IMG/VR virus record: IMGVR_UViG_3300023184_000186
Span: 1 to 49,896 of that record
Strand: one strand, 5' to 3'
Length of the DNA stretch: 49,896 nt
Origin: a virus
Below the pieces are notes generated by a model that searched no databases, was not told the origin of the DNA, and worked only from the letters and a program-made list of their open reading frames with translations. The number at the start of each line of letters is the position of its first letter. Within the stretch, counting starts at the first letter, position 1. Below are positions 30,253 through 38,251 of the stretch, piece after piece. A program made the translations under genes and the position numbers.

Positions 30253-30629
30253 CACAAGAAGCATTGAAGCCGGCGCTTGAGGAACTTGCGGTGAGATTTA
30301 GCGAGGGTTGGCATGAGGGCATCAAGATTGATGCGTCTGACATCATGCTATTGAATGAGGCGGCACAAGCCTTGGCACAGCCAGAGCAAGAGCCTAGTGG
30401 TCACTTTCTAGATTTTGCATACTCCGACAGCATTGCTTATGTCCATGTGTACGATCAATTTAGAAAAGGACAACAGTTCTACAAAGCCCCACCACAGCGC
30501 ACATGGGTAGGGCTGACTGATGAAGAAATTAGCGCACTATGGAATGAATGGAAAGATGCTGTTTGCTTAGACCATAAAACATGGGCAAAAGCCATTGAAG
30601 CAAAACTCAAGGAGAAGAACAGTGCTTGA
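30249..30629 (+). CDS. Early protein of unknown function, 126 aa
   Basis: MTQEALKPALEELAVRFSEG start, DIMLLNEAAQALAQPEQEPS spacer, then an APPQRTWVGLTDEEISALWN segment of a type common in phage early proteins. Lys-rich end. The first residues MTQE match the start of 29747, suggesting shuffling of ends. AGGTGAAGC precedes the ATG. Confidence 0.65.
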   Translation: MTQEALKPALEELAVRFSEGWHEGIKIDASDIMLLNEAAQALAQPEQEPSGHFLDFAYSDSIAYVHVYDQFRKGQQFYKAPPQRTWVGLTDEEISALWNEWKDAVCLDHKTWAKAIEAKLKEKNSA

Positions 30630-30804
30630 GGTACACAATATCAACGGCAGACTCACGACACGCGATGTTTGGTACACGACCGATGACTATGGGACGCTGT
30701 GGCGGTTCGTTGTAACAGAAGGCGGTGCTCGCTTTTGGTGGGATGCAATCCATGAGACAGCGATGATTAAGATTCTTGGGTATACACAATGGAGGACAGC
30801 ATGA
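30622..30804 (+). CDS. Small early protein with GTG start, 60 aa
   Basis: GTG at 30622 has AAGGAGAAGAACA ahead; the frame continues upstream only inside the preceding gene. Product: MLEVHNINGRLTTRDVWYTT, GTLWRFVVTEGGARFWWDAI. Beta-rich; unknown. It overlaps the previous gene by 8 bp. Confidence 0.6.
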   Translation: MLEVHNINGRLTTRDVWYTTDDYGTLWRFVVTEGGARFWWDAIHETAMIKILGYTQWRTA

Positions 30805-30965
30805 TTTTGAATCAAGGAAAACTGGCTGACGGCTTGGTTGAGGACATACTTGAAGCCATACACAAGTATGACGATTCTCTGCACATGTCCACAGTCATCG
30901 GTGCGCTGGAGATAGTTAAGCACTGTTTAATACAAGAAAGCATTCAGGAGGCCGAGGATGATTGA
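30801..30965 (+). CDS. Small acidic early protein, 54 aa
   Basis: ATG with GGAGGACAGC ahead and ATGA overlap with the previous stop. Reads MILNQGKLADGLVEDILEAI, then helical and acidic, ending IQEAEDD. Unknown. Confidence 0.55.
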   Translation: MILNQGKLADGLVEDILEAIHKYDDSLHMSTVIGALEIVKHCLIQESIQEAEDD

Positions 30966-31125
30966 AGCAATCAGAACATTTTGGGGTAAGCTGCGCGGCC
31001 AACATGGAGAGCGCAGCACAATCGTAGAGCAGGGGTTTGTGTACAGATGTACCAAGTGCCAGCTTATTTTCTTAACACGAACAGCGGGGGAGGATCACAA
31101 GTGCCAAGACCAACGAGTGACCTGA
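30958..31125 (+). CDS. Small zinc-finger-like early protein, 55 aa
   Basis: Starts MIEAIRTFWGKLRGQHGERS; CTKC (31-34) and HKC (47-49) could bind one zinc ion. AGGAGGCCGAGG lies ahead. It overlaps the previous gene by 8 bp and the next by 25. Probably binds nucleic acid or a protein partner. Confidence 0.55.
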   Translation: MIEAIRTFWGKLRGQHGERSTIVEQGFVYRCTKCQLIFLTRTAGEDHKCQDQRVT

Positions 31126-31298
31126 CGCGATCAGGCAAAGCAATAGGCGTTCGTTTAACAGAATGGGAGTATCAAGAATGGATGAAACTTGGGGGGACAA
31201 AATGGCTGAGGGCCGCGCTAAGAGAAAGCAAACAAAAGACCGTCCAGTCTACGATGGGGTACGGGAGTACAGCGACTGGAACCCATTCGAGCGCGTAG
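31101..31298 (+). CDS. Ribbon-helix-helix-like small protein (GTG start)
   Basis: GTG at 31101 with GGGGGAGGATCACAA ahead. The core GKAIGVRLTEWEYQEWMKLG, then GTKWLRAALRES, reads as one strand and two helices of an Arc/MetJ-like DNA-binding protein. The last 20 residues are low-complexity and overlap the next frame, so the true end may differ. Possible early repressor. Confidence 0.5.
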   Translation: MPRPTSDLTRSGKAIGVRLTEWEYQEWMKLGGTKWLRAALRESKQKTVQSTMGYGSTATGTHSSA

Positions 31299-31390
31299 AC
31301 CCACTGGTCATTGAAGACATTCACAAACGCCACGATCACAACAAGATCGTTCACACACTAGAAGACACAGAGGAGGAAGAACATGGATAA
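31178..31390 (+). CDS. Small polar early protein overlapping the RHH-like gene
   Basis: From ATG 31178 (GGGAG nine bases ahead) or ATG 31202. About 70 residues: MAEGRAKRKQTKDRPVYDGV then REYSDWNPFERVDPLVIEDI and an acidic end. It overlaps the RHH-like frame by about 100-120 bp. The reading in this frame looks normal after 31230, where the other looks degenerate; a shifted read-through from one to the other is possible. Confidence 0.5.
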   Translation: MDETWGDKMAEGRAKRKQTKDRPVYDGVREYSDWNPFERVDPLVIEDIHKRHDHNKIVHTLEDTEEEEHG

Positions 31391-31622
31391 ACATTTCAAC
31401 GGCACACGGGCTGATGACTTACAGATCAGCGGCAATCACTACAAGGAGATGGCAGTGCAGCCGTGGGAACTGATGGAGTCAGTGCTGACACACGAGGAGT
31501 TTGTCGGCTATCTGAAAGGCAACGTTATCAAGTACGCATTGCGTGCTGGACGTAAAGAGGGGAGTGATGACTTGGGTAAGTGTAGACATTACATGATGAA
31601 ACTAAAGGAGATAACAGCATGA
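31383..31622 (+). CDS. DUF3310 family protein
   Basis: A 79-residue protein. QISGNHYKEMAVQPWELMES (about 14-33) and GYLKGNVIKYALRAGRKEGS then DDLGKCRHYMMKL are the family's marks. DUF3310 is widespread in phages, with no settled biochemical role. GAGGAGGAAGAAC precedes the ATG. Confidence 0.85.
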   Translation: MDKHFNGTRADDLQISGNHYKEMAVQPWELMESVLTHEEFVGYLKGNVIKYALRAGRKEGSDDLGKCRHYMMKLKEITA

Positions 31623-31810
31623 AGAGCATAACTGAACTGAACAACCACTTGACTGACCTGTACACGGCACTCAAAAATGGCACGATTGATGTGAAGACAG
31701 CGGCGGAGATGAACAACACCGCAGGTAAGATCATCAACGTGCAGAAGGTGCAGCTTGAGTACGCCGAACTTCGGGACGAGAAACCCAACATAAACTTTTT
31801 GGAGGGCTGA
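31619..31810 (+). CDS. Small conserved phage protein, 63 aa
   Basis: MKSITELNNHLTDLYTALKN, GTIDVKTAAEMNNTAGKIIN, then a helix. This is a sort of small helical protein often found near DUF3310 genes in phages. AAGGAGATAACAGC precedes the ATG; ATGA overlap with the preceding gene. Confidence 0.7.
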   Translation: MKSITELNNHLTDLYTALKNGTIDVKTAAEMNNTAGKIINVQKVQLEYAELRDEKPNINFLEG

Positions 31811-32295
31811 TGATGGAGGCAACTAAACAATGTTGCCGATGCTTGGAGACAAAGCCGCTTGCTGCATTCAATTTGAAACCGCAAGCGGCTTGCAAAGCTT
31901 GTATAAATCTATATCAAGTTGTCTACCGCGAACGCAACCGTGAACTCATAAGAGAAAAAGCAAAAGCGTACAGCCGTGCAAAACAAGAAGAACGCCGTGA
32001 ATACCTTACCACTTACAGAAACACCCACCGCGAAAAGTTAAACGCTAACCAGCGTGTGTACTCAAGTAGCGAAGAACGAAAAATAAAAGACAAGGAGTAT
32101 TTTGTAAAGCGAAATGAGTTGCTGACGGATGGGGATGTTCGTCACGCATTGAGCAGAGGCACAGGGCTTAAGAAAGAAGCTATTCCGCCTGAACTGGTTG
32201 AAGCCAAACGTTTACAAATAAAAATTAGGAGGGCATTGTTAAATGGCGCTAACACCGGAAGCGAAAGTAAAGAAGAAGGTCAAGGAGATACTTGA
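31810..32295 (+). CDS. Zinc-ribbon protein, possible nuclease-like
   Basis: A 161-residue protein: CCRCLETKPLAAFNLK (about 8-23) and CKACINLYQ (about 29-37) give CxxC pairs. A long basic helix follows (REKAKAYSRAKQEERREYLT), and the end has AIPPELVEAKRLQIKIRRAL. This build is seen in phage proteins related to HNH or endonuclease VII types, yet the HNH catalytic motif itself is not visible. Tandem ATG at 31810 and 31813. It overlaps the VRR-NUC gene by 53 bp. Confidence 0.6.
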   Translation: MMEATKQCCRCLETKPLAAFNLKPQAACKACINLYQVVYRERNRELIREKAKAYSRAKQEERREYLTTYRNTHREKLNANQRVYSSSEERKIKDKEYFVKRNELLTDGDVRHALSRGTGLKKEAIPPELVEAKRLQIKIRRALLNGANTGSESKEEGQGDT

Positions 32296-32548
32296 CCAGA
32301 TGGGGGTGTACCATTTCTCACCTATGCAAAACGGCATGGGTAGGGCTGGCATACCTGACATCATTGGATGCCTTGACGGGTGTTTCATCGCAATCGAATG
32401 CAAAGCAGGAAAGGGGAAGACAACGGCCTTGCAAGAACGTGAACTTAACCGGATACTGAACGCCGGGGGCTATGCCCTTGTCGTCAACGAAGAAAACATT
32501 AACCAACTATGGGAGATCAAAGAATGGATCACGACGAACAAATACTAG
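32243..32548 (+). CDS. VRR-NUC domain nuclease
   Basis: A 101-residue protein, the size of stand-alone VRR-NUC proteins of phages. Catalytic marks: GIPDIIGCLDG (about 36-46, Asp) and FIAIECKAGKGK (about 48-59, Glu-x-Lys); QERELNRILNAGGYALVV closes the fold. These are PD-(D/E)XK enzymes that cut branched or damaged DNA. The start is inside the previous gene with GGAGGG ahead. Confidence 0.85.
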   Translation: MALTPEAKVKKKVKEILDQMGVYHFSPMQNGMGRAGIPDIIGCLDGCFIAIECKAGKGKTTALQERELNRILNAGGYALVVNEENINQLWEIKEWITTNKY

Positions 32549-32796
32549 AAGCGAAATTGGCGCTGATGTCAGACGAAGAGAAGCAACACTTCAAGATGGT
32601 GATACTGGAGCTCGTCCAGTGCTACGGCCCTGATGGGAAGCAAGCGGTCATCTTGTTCCACGGTAGCGACAAGCTGGGCGGTATCGTCACGCTTAACTGC
32701 GACGCTATGGAGGCGTCAGCACTGCTGTTAGAAGCAAACGATTTTTTCGGCTACTTGAACGTTATTGGCGCACCCCCAAAGGAGGCATTTAATTGA
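32524..32796 (+). CDS. Small early protein, 90 aa
   Basis: Start MDHDEQILEAKLALMSDEEK, chosen for GGGAG ahead. CYGPDGKQAVILFHGSDKLG, GGIVTLNCDAMEASALLLEA in the rest. It overlaps the VRR-NUC gene by 25 bp. Not recognised. Confidence 0.6.
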   Translation: MDHDEQILEAKLALMSDEEKQHFKMVILELVQCYGPDGKQAVILFHGSDKLGGIVTLNCDAMEASALLLEANDFFGYLNVIGAPPKEAFN

Positions 32797-32990
32797 GCAA
32801 GAAAGTAGGAAACAAACAAGACAGGCAAAGAATCGTGGAGCTTATGCGCGAAGCAACAGGCCAGTACCCAGACCCAATCAACGAAGATTGGCTTAAGCGC
32901 TTCATGGGCGGCATACAACGAGAAGACCCAAAACTTGCTGCTGCTGTAATGCAAGCAGCAAAGAAAAAATCAAAGGAACTCAATGACTAA
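32793..32990 (+). CDS. Small protein with TTG start, 65 aa
   Basis: TTG at 32793 overlaps the previous stop (TTGA) and has GGAGG eight bases ahead. Product: MSKKVGNKQDRQRIVELMRE, GQYPDPINEDWLKRFMGGIQ, Lys-rich end. Overlaps the polymerase gene by 8 bp, so it is coupled to it. May assist replication; no evidence. Confidence 0.6.
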   Translation: MSKKVGNKQDRQRIVELMREATGQYPDPINEDWLKRFMGGIQREDPKLAAAVMQAAKKKSKELND

Positions 32991-34950
32991 ACCATTTGAC
33001 AAGATAGTCACCATCGACTTTGAAACTCGGTGGGACAAAAAAGAATATACGTTATCAAAGATGACGACAGAGGAGTACATACGTGACAAGAGATTCAAAG
33101 CATTTGGAGTATGCGTACATGAATTCGGAACCGATGATCCTATTGAATGGATTGGAGGAGATGGACTATCTGAATACTTTTCTGGAGTCGACTGGGGACG
33201 AACCGCAGTGCTTGCGCATAACGCACAGTTCGATGTCTCAATTATGGAATGGGTATATGCCGCTAAACCCGCCTTCATCTTCGATACATTATCAATGGCA
33301 CGAGCTTTACGTGGCGTGGAAGTTGGTAATTCCCTCGCCAAACTTGCAGCAGATTTTGGACTGCCTGCTAAAGGAACCGCTGTCAACAGCACAAACGGTT
33401 TACTACAGTTGGGACTGGACATTGAACGGGAACTTGCCGAGTACTGTGCGCATGACGTGTACCTGTGCGAAGAAATCTTCAAGCGACTCTCAGCAGGTTA
33501 TCCCAAATCCGAACTGCGTCTGATAGACATGACGCTCAAGATGTACACACGACCACGGCTTGAGCTTGACAGCAAGATGCTCATCAAAGCATTAACAGAA
33601 GAAGGAGAACTACGTGAAGGATTACTTCAACGACTCGGCATACAAGAGGCTGAGCTTGCATCGAACCCGAAGTTTGCTGACGTACTTCAAAAACTCGGGG
33701 TTACTCCCCCGACTAAGGTCAGTAAAACTACCGGCAAAGAAGCGTTCGCTTTCGCCAAGAATGATGCCATGTTCCAAGCGTTGCTCAACAGTGAACGTGA
33801 AGATGTTGCCCTCCTTTGTGAAGCACGCCTTAAAGTTAAATCCACGACAGAACGAACAAGGGCACAGCGATTTCTTGACATCAGTCAGCGCGGCAAACTA
33901 CCGGTTCCGCTATCGTATTACGGTGCTCTCTCGGGCCGCTGGACGGCAGCAAAGGGTAGTGCCATCAACATGCAAAACCTCAAGCGCGGAAGTTTCTTAC
34001 GCAAAGCAATTATGGCTCCCGATGGCTACCAACTCGTCGTCGGTGATCTTTCGCAAATTGAGCCGCGAGTCCTCGCGTGGCTCGCAGACTATGCAGATAT
34101 GCTTGACATCTTCCGCGCTGGTGGTGACCCTTATGCGGCATTCGGTAGCCAGATGTTCAACATACCCGATCTCACCAAAGAGTCTCACCCCGATCTCCGT
34201 CAATCGGCGAAGAGCGCACTGCTTGGCTGCGGCTATGGATTGGGTTGGGCTTCGTTCGCGTCGCAACTTCTCGTAGGGTTCCTTGGTGCGCCGCCGGTAC
34301 GGTACGACAAAGCGTTTGCTAAGACACTTGGCGTAGATCAAGCCTATGCCCAGAAGTTTATTGATTGGGAAGACAACGTGACCAAGTTGCTGGAGATACC
34401 GCACACCTGTACACAACAGGAGCTGTTGACGCACTGCCTTGCAGCCAAGAAGATCATCGACATCTACCGCGCCACTGCCCACCCCGTTACTACCTTCTGG
34501 GACATGTGCTCACAGCTTATCGAGGACAGTTTGTATGGGGGTAGGGTTTACGAGTACAAGTGTTTGACATTCAGCAAGGAACGTATAGAATTGCCAAACG
34601 GGATGAGCTTGCTCTACCCCGAACTCAGACGCACAAAAGATGACAAAGGTAGGAGCCAGTGGGTATACGGGCCAAACGCTACCAAGCTGTATGCAGGAAA
34701 GTTGACCAATAACGTTACGCAGGCCGTAGCGCGTATTGTCATGACCGATGGAATGTTGAGGGTATCGAAGAAGTACCCCGTGGTAGGCACAGTGCACGAT
34801 GAACAGATCGTGTTGGTGCCGGATGCAGAGGTCGCTGATGCTAAGACTTGGGTCTTGGAGCAGATGACGTTGGAGCCGAAGTACTTGCCGGGGATACCTC
34901 TGGCCGCTGACGGTGGTGCACACCGTAGATATGGAGAAGCAAAACAATGA
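32983..34950 (+). CDS. Family A DNA polymerase with 3'-5' exonuclease
   Basis: A 655-residue protein. DEDD exonuclease: TIDFET (about 10-15), LAHNAQFD (about 76-83) and YCAHDV (about 152-157). Polymerase motif A is VVGDLSQIEPRVLAWL (about 351-366), motif B RQSAKSALLGCGYGLG (about 406-421) and motif C GTVHDEQ (about 603-609). All expected acidic residues are present. This is the replicative polymerase of the phage. Neighbours are nuclease, helicase and primase genes. Length is typical for phage enzymes of this family. ATGA-type overlap with the next gene. Confidence 0.95.
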   Translation: MTKPFDKIVTIDFETRWDKKEYTLSKMTTEEYIRDKRFKAFGVCVHEFGTDDPIEWIGGDGLSEYFSGVDWGRTAVLAHNAQFDVSIMEWVYAAKPAFIFDTLSMARALRGVEVGNSLAKLAADFGLPAKGTAVNSTNGLLQLGLDIERELAEYCAHDVYLCEEIFKRLSAGYPKSELRLIDMTLKMYTRPRLELDSKMLIKALTEEGELREGLLQRLGIQEAELASNPKFADVLQKLGVTPPTKVSKTTGKEAFAFAKNDAMFQALLNSEREDVALLCEARLKVKSTTERTRAQRFLDISQRGKLPVPLSYYGALSGRWTAAKGSAINMQNLKRGSFLRKAIMAPDGYQLVVGDLSQIEPRVLAWLADYADMLDIFRAGGDPYAAFGSQMFNIPDLTKESHPDLRQSAKSALLGCGYGLGWASFASQLLVGFLGAPPVRYDKAFAKTLGVDQAYAQKFIDWEDNVTKLLEIPHTCTQQELLTHCLAAKKIIDIYRATAHPVTTFWDMCSQLIEDSLYGGRVYEYKCLTFSKERIELPNGMSLLYPELRRTKDDKGRSQWVYGPNATKLYAGKLTNNVTQAVARIVMTDGMLRVSKKYPVVGTVHDEQIVLVPDAEVADAKTWVLEQMTLEPKYLPGIPLAADGGAHRRYGEAKQ

Positions 34951-35258
34951 CAGCATTAACACTGCCAAAAAAAATAAAAATAGGCGAGCGATGGTACTCA
35001 GTCGAAGTTGTGGAAGCCATGCAAGACAAGTTGGACATGGGGCGTGTGATGTACCTTGAGAAGAAGATCAAGCTGGGCTTACGCAACGGTATGACTGGGC
35101 GCAAGTTCAACCTTGATGATGTTAAGGAAACGTTCTGGCATGAGCTGGTGCACGCCATCCTGCGGGACATGGAAGAACACAAGCTCAACAAGCGTGAGGA
35201 GTTTGTTGAAGGGTTTGCCAAACGCTTAAACATTGCAATCAACTCAGCGAGGTTCTGA
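34947..35258 (+). CDS. Small HExxH zincin-like protein
   Basis: A 103-residue protein. FWHELVHAILRDM (about 63-75) holds HExxH, and EEFVEGFAKRLN after it supplies a possible third ligand (Glu). An N-terminal IKIGERWYSVEVVE strand pair precedes. Build resembles small SprT- or ImmA-like metal proteases carried by phages. It follows the polymerase by overlap; a target in DNA-protein cross-link repair or regulator cleavage would be inference only. Confidence 0.7.
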   Translation: MTALTLPKKIKIGERWYSVEVVEAMQDKLDMGRVMYLEKKIKLGLRNGMTGRKFNLDDVKETFWHELVHAILRDMEEHKLNKREEFVEGFAKRLNIAINSARF

Positions 35259-35923
35259 TGAAAACAGTAACGTGGAGCCACAGCGCCCTGAAAGATTTTG
35301 AAGGATGCGCACGCAGGTATCACGAAGTCAAGGTGCTTAACAAATATCCGTTTCAGGAAACTGAGGCTACGCATTACGGCAAAGAGTTTCACACCGCTGC
35401 TGAACTGTACATACGTGACGGCACGCCGTTGCCAAAGCAGTTCTCTTACGCACAGGAAGTTCTTGATGCGTTGCTGGCCAAGCCGGGCAGGAAGCTGTGC
35501 GAGTACGAGATGGGCATCACGCCTGACTTGCAAGCGTGCAGCTTTAACGAGAAGGGCAGGTGGGTGCGCGGTATTGCCGACTTGCTCATCATTGATGACG
35601 ACAACCTGACCGCCACTGTCGTGGACTACAAGACGGGTAACAACCGCTACCCTGACCTTGACCAGTTAAAGCTGATGTCAATGATGGTGTTCAAGCACTT
35701 CCCGCACATCCGCAGGGTCAAGTCAGCGTTGCTGTTCGTGGTCAAGAATGATATGGTTAAGTCCAGCATGGCGCTGGGCGATGCCGATGCTGAGTGGTGG
35801 AAGTACCGCGAGCGCGTGGCTAAGTTAGAGCAGTGCTTTGATACAGGCGTGTGGAATCCCAAGTCCTCCGCGCTGTGTCCGTGGTGCCCAGTTAAATCAT
35901 GTGAGTACAACCCAAAACACTAA
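35258..35923 (+). CDS. PD-(D/E)XK exonuclease (RecB/Cas4-like)
   Basis: A 221-residue protein. Motifs: WSHSALKDFEGCARRYHEVK (first helix, Cys), YGKEFHTAAELY (His), VRGIADLLIIDDD (Asp) and ATVVDYKTG (Asp, Lys), then DLDQLKLMSMMVFKHFP. The end has CPWCPVKSCE, which with the first Cys could hold an iron-sulfur or zinc centre as in Cas4/AddB types. It probably trims DNA ends in recombination or host DNA breakdown. Its ATG overlaps the preceding stop (TGATG). Confidence 0.85.
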   Translation: MKTVTWSHSALKDFEGCARRYHEVKVLNKYPFQETEATHYGKEFHTAAELYIRDGTPLPKQFSYAQEVLDALLAKPGRKLCEYEMGITPDLQACSFNEKGRWVRGIADLLIIDDDNLTATVVDYKTGNNRYPDLDQLKLMSMMVFKHFPHIRRVKSALLFVVKNDMVKSSMALGDADAEWWKYRERVAKLEQCFDTGVWNPKSSALCPWCPVKSCEYNPKH

Positions 35924-35933
35924 AGGAACATTC

Positions 35934-36194
35934 ATGCCTTACAAAAACCCCAAAGACCGTGACACATACCCAGCGTATGCACAGAAGCCAGACGTTATAA
36001 AAAAGCGTGCTGAGCGAAACAAGGCCAGAGCCATGCTCGTGAAGGAAGGGCTGGTGCACAAAGGTGACGGCAAAGATGTAGACCACATCAAGCCAATCAG
36101 CAAAGGCGGTTCAACAAGCAGAAGTAATCTGCGTGTTAAGCCAGCAGGGGCGAACAGAACAACAAAACGTAATCACGACCACTCGCTCAAATAA
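35934..36194 (+). CDS. HNH endonuclease-like protein, 86 aa
   Basis: Start MPYKNPKDRDTYPAYAQKPD chosen for AAAGGAACATTC ahead. DVDHIKPISKGGSTSRSNLR (about 45-64) is the HNH core (DH...N), though a Cys-pair zinc site is absent. Short, but similar free-standing proteins are common in phages. It could be a mobile or a packaging-linked nuclease. Confidence 0.7.
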   Translation: MPYKNPKDRDTYPAYAQKPDVIKKRAERNKARAMLVKEGLVHKGDGKDVDHIKPISKGGSTSRSNLRVKPAGANRTTKRNHDHSLK

Positions 36195-36211
36195 AACAAC
36201 GGAGAAGCATC

Positions 36212-37771
36212 TTGGAAATCCTTGAAGACAAGGCACTAATATTCAGAACCAGAAACCCAGACAAGTACAGCATCATTCCAAAGCACAAAGTCATTGAACG
36301 TGATGATGGCGGGTTCGATGTCGCTGTCTACTGGGGACTGGACGAATGCAGAGTGCTACGCAACCTCGGGGTGAAGGACGTTCCCTCACCAATCACACGC
36401 CGCTATAAGTGGCCGGGCAGGTACAAGCCTATGCAGCATCAGATCGAGACGGCAGCGTTTCTGACGATGCACCGCAAAGCGTTTGTGTTCTCCGAACCCG
36501 GCACAGGCAAGACGCTTGCTGCACTGTGGGCGGCTGACTACCTGATAAGCATTAAACATGTACGCCGTGTCTTGATCTTGTGCCCACTGTCTATCATGCA
36601 GTCTGCATGGTTGGCTGACTTGAGTAACAGCATCATCCATCGCTCTGCCATCGTCGCGCACCACCCCCAAGCTAGTCGGCGTATCGAGATGATCCAGCAA
36701 GACTACGAGTTCGTCATCGCTAACTACGAAGGACTGAACCTGATAGCCAATGAGATCAACGCTGATGGGCGCTTTGATCTGGTGATCGTGGATGAAGCCA
36801 ACGCATACAAGACGGTGACAACCAAACGCTGGAAGGCGCTGAAGTCAATCATCAAGCCAAGCACACACGTATGGATGATGACAGGTACTCCCGCATCGCA
36901 GTCGCCAGCAGATGCGTATGGCTTGGCCAAGATCGTGAACCCTGAAGGTGTACCCAACTTCTACACGTCATGGCGCGACAAGGTGATGAACAAGATCACA
37001 CTGTACAAGTGGGCACCGAAAGCCAACGCAGCCGATCTGGTACACGAAGCACTGCAACCAGCGATACGCTTTAGTAAAGCGCAGTGCCTTGACTTGCCGC
37101 CCGTGCTGACAACAACACGCGAAGTACCACTGACACCACAACAGGCCAAATACTACAACCTGTTGAAAGACCGCATGCTGGTGCAGGCCGCTGGCGAGAC
37201 GATCAGCGCAGTCAACGCTGCCGCTGGTGTGAGTAAGCTCTTGCAGATCAGTTGCGGTGCTGTGTACACAGACGACAAAGAGGTTGTCGAGTTCGATGCT
37301 GGCCCACGGCTTGGCGTGTTGGAAGAAATATTGGATGAGACAGATCGCAAGGTCATCATCTTTGCGTTGTTCCGTTCAAGCATCGACACCATACAAACAC
37401 ACCTGACAAAGAAGAACATCCCCAACGAGTGCATACACGGCGGCGTAGCTGCCAACAAACGCGCTGACATCATTCACAGGTTCCAGCATGAGAAGGAACC
37501 AAGGGTGTTGGTGATGCAGCCACAAGCAACAGCACACGGGATTACCCTGACTGCTGCCGACACGGTGGTGTTCTTTGGGCCGCTGATGAGCGTGGAGCAG
37601 TACATCCAGTGCATCGCACGGGCTGACCGCAAGGGGCAGAACTCAGACAAAGTTACTGTTATTCACATCCAAGGCTCGCCGATTGAAAAGAAGATGTTCA
37701 AAGCACTGGAAGGGAAAGTGAGCGATAACTTACTTTTGACCCAGATGTTTGAGATAGAAATAAATTCTTGA
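36212..37771 (+). CDS. SNF2-like superfamily 2 helicase (TTG start)
   Basis: TTG at 36212 with GGAGAAGCATC ahead. 519 residues. Helicase motifs: Q-like YKPMQHQIETAAFL, Walker A FSEPGTGKT (about 92-100), motif II LVIVDEAN (about 190-197), motif III MMTGTPAS, IIFALFRSS in the second domain, and motif VI CIARADRKGQ (about 466-475). The VI motif RADRKGQ is SNF2-type. It uses ATP to move along DNA, probably in replication or recombination. Confidence 0.92.
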   Translation: MEILEDKALIFRTRNPDKYSIIPKHKVIERDDGGFDVAVYWGLDECRVLRNLGVKDVPSPITRRYKWPGRYKPMQHQIETAAFLTMHRKAFVFSEPGTGKTLAALWAADYLISIKHVRRVLILCPLSIMQSAWLADLSNSIIHRSAIVAHHPQASRRIEMIQQDYEFVIANYEGLNLIANEINADGRFDLVIVDEANAYKTVTTKRWKALKSIIKPSTHVWMMTGTPASQSPADAYGLAKIVNPEGVPNFYTSWRDKVMNKITLYKWAPKANAADLVHEALQPAIRFSKAQCLDLPPVLTTTREVPLTPQQAKYYNLLKDRMLVQAAGETISAVNAAAGVSKLLQISCGAVYTDDKEVVEFDAGPRLGVLEEILDETDRKVIIFALFRSSIDTIQTHLTKKNIPNECIHGGVAANKRADIIHRFQHEKEPRVLVMQPQATAHGITLTAADTVVFFGPLMSVEQYIQCIARADRKGQNSDKVTVIHIQGSPIEKKMFKALEGKVSDNLLLTQMFEIEINS

Positions 37772-37796
37772 AAGGAGTTGCAAACCCGAATTTACT

Positions 37797-37821
37797 GTGT
37801 ACACTGTCCAACCTTAGACAA
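37797..37821 (+). repeat. Leader motif GTGTACACT-GTCCAACC-TTAGACAA
   Basis: A close relative lies at 27200-27230 (GTGGACACT, six-base insert, GTCCAACC, ATTGACAA). A partial one is at 19143-19154 (GTCCAACCATTT). All are in leaders of plus-strand genes. May be an operator or part of a promoter. Confidence 0.45.
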
Positions 37822-37839
37822 ACAAAACAGGAGAAGCAA

Positions 37840-38244
37840 ATGGACGAACAACAAGTCCCGTTCGATAAATTGGTGAAGGTCTACCGCAAGATGAAGCTGG
37901 AGATCGACACGCTGACACAAGAGTACGACACCAAGGTGGAGTTACTCAAAGCGCAACAAGATGAAATCAAGTTCGCTATCAAAGACCAGATGAAGGCACT
38001 CGGTGTCTCGTCTGTAAAGAGTCCCTTTGGGACGGTATCCATGATGACGAAGACGCGTTACAACACGCAGGACTGGTCGTCGTTCAAGGAGTTTATCCTT
38101 GAGCACGGCGTAGTCGATCTGCTGGAGAAGCGCATCGCTCAAACCAACATGGCCACCTTCCTTGAAGAGAACCCGGGGGTTGTACCTCCGGGATTAAATT
38201 CAAACACTGAGTTTGAAATCCGTATCACCAAACCAACCAAGTGA
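37840..38244 (+). CDS. Conserved coiled-coil phage protein, 134 aa
   Basis: Start MDEQQVPFDKLVKVYRKMKL; CAGGAGAAGCAA precedes. The helical first half (EIDTLTQEYDTKVELLKAQQ) is followed by SSVKSPFGTVSMMTKTRYNT and EENPGVVPPGLNSNTEFEIR. I recognise the build as a common phage protein next to ssDNA-binding genes; no proven function. Perhaps an accessory of recombination. Confidence 0.7.
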   Translation: MDEQQVPFDKLVKVYRKMKLEIDTLTQEYDTKVELLKAQQDEIKFAIKDQMKALGVSSVKSPFGTVSMMTKTRYNTQDWSSFKEFILEHGVVDLLEKRIAQTNMATFLEENPGVVPPGLNSNTEFEIRITKPTK

Positions 38245-38251
38245 GTTTTAT

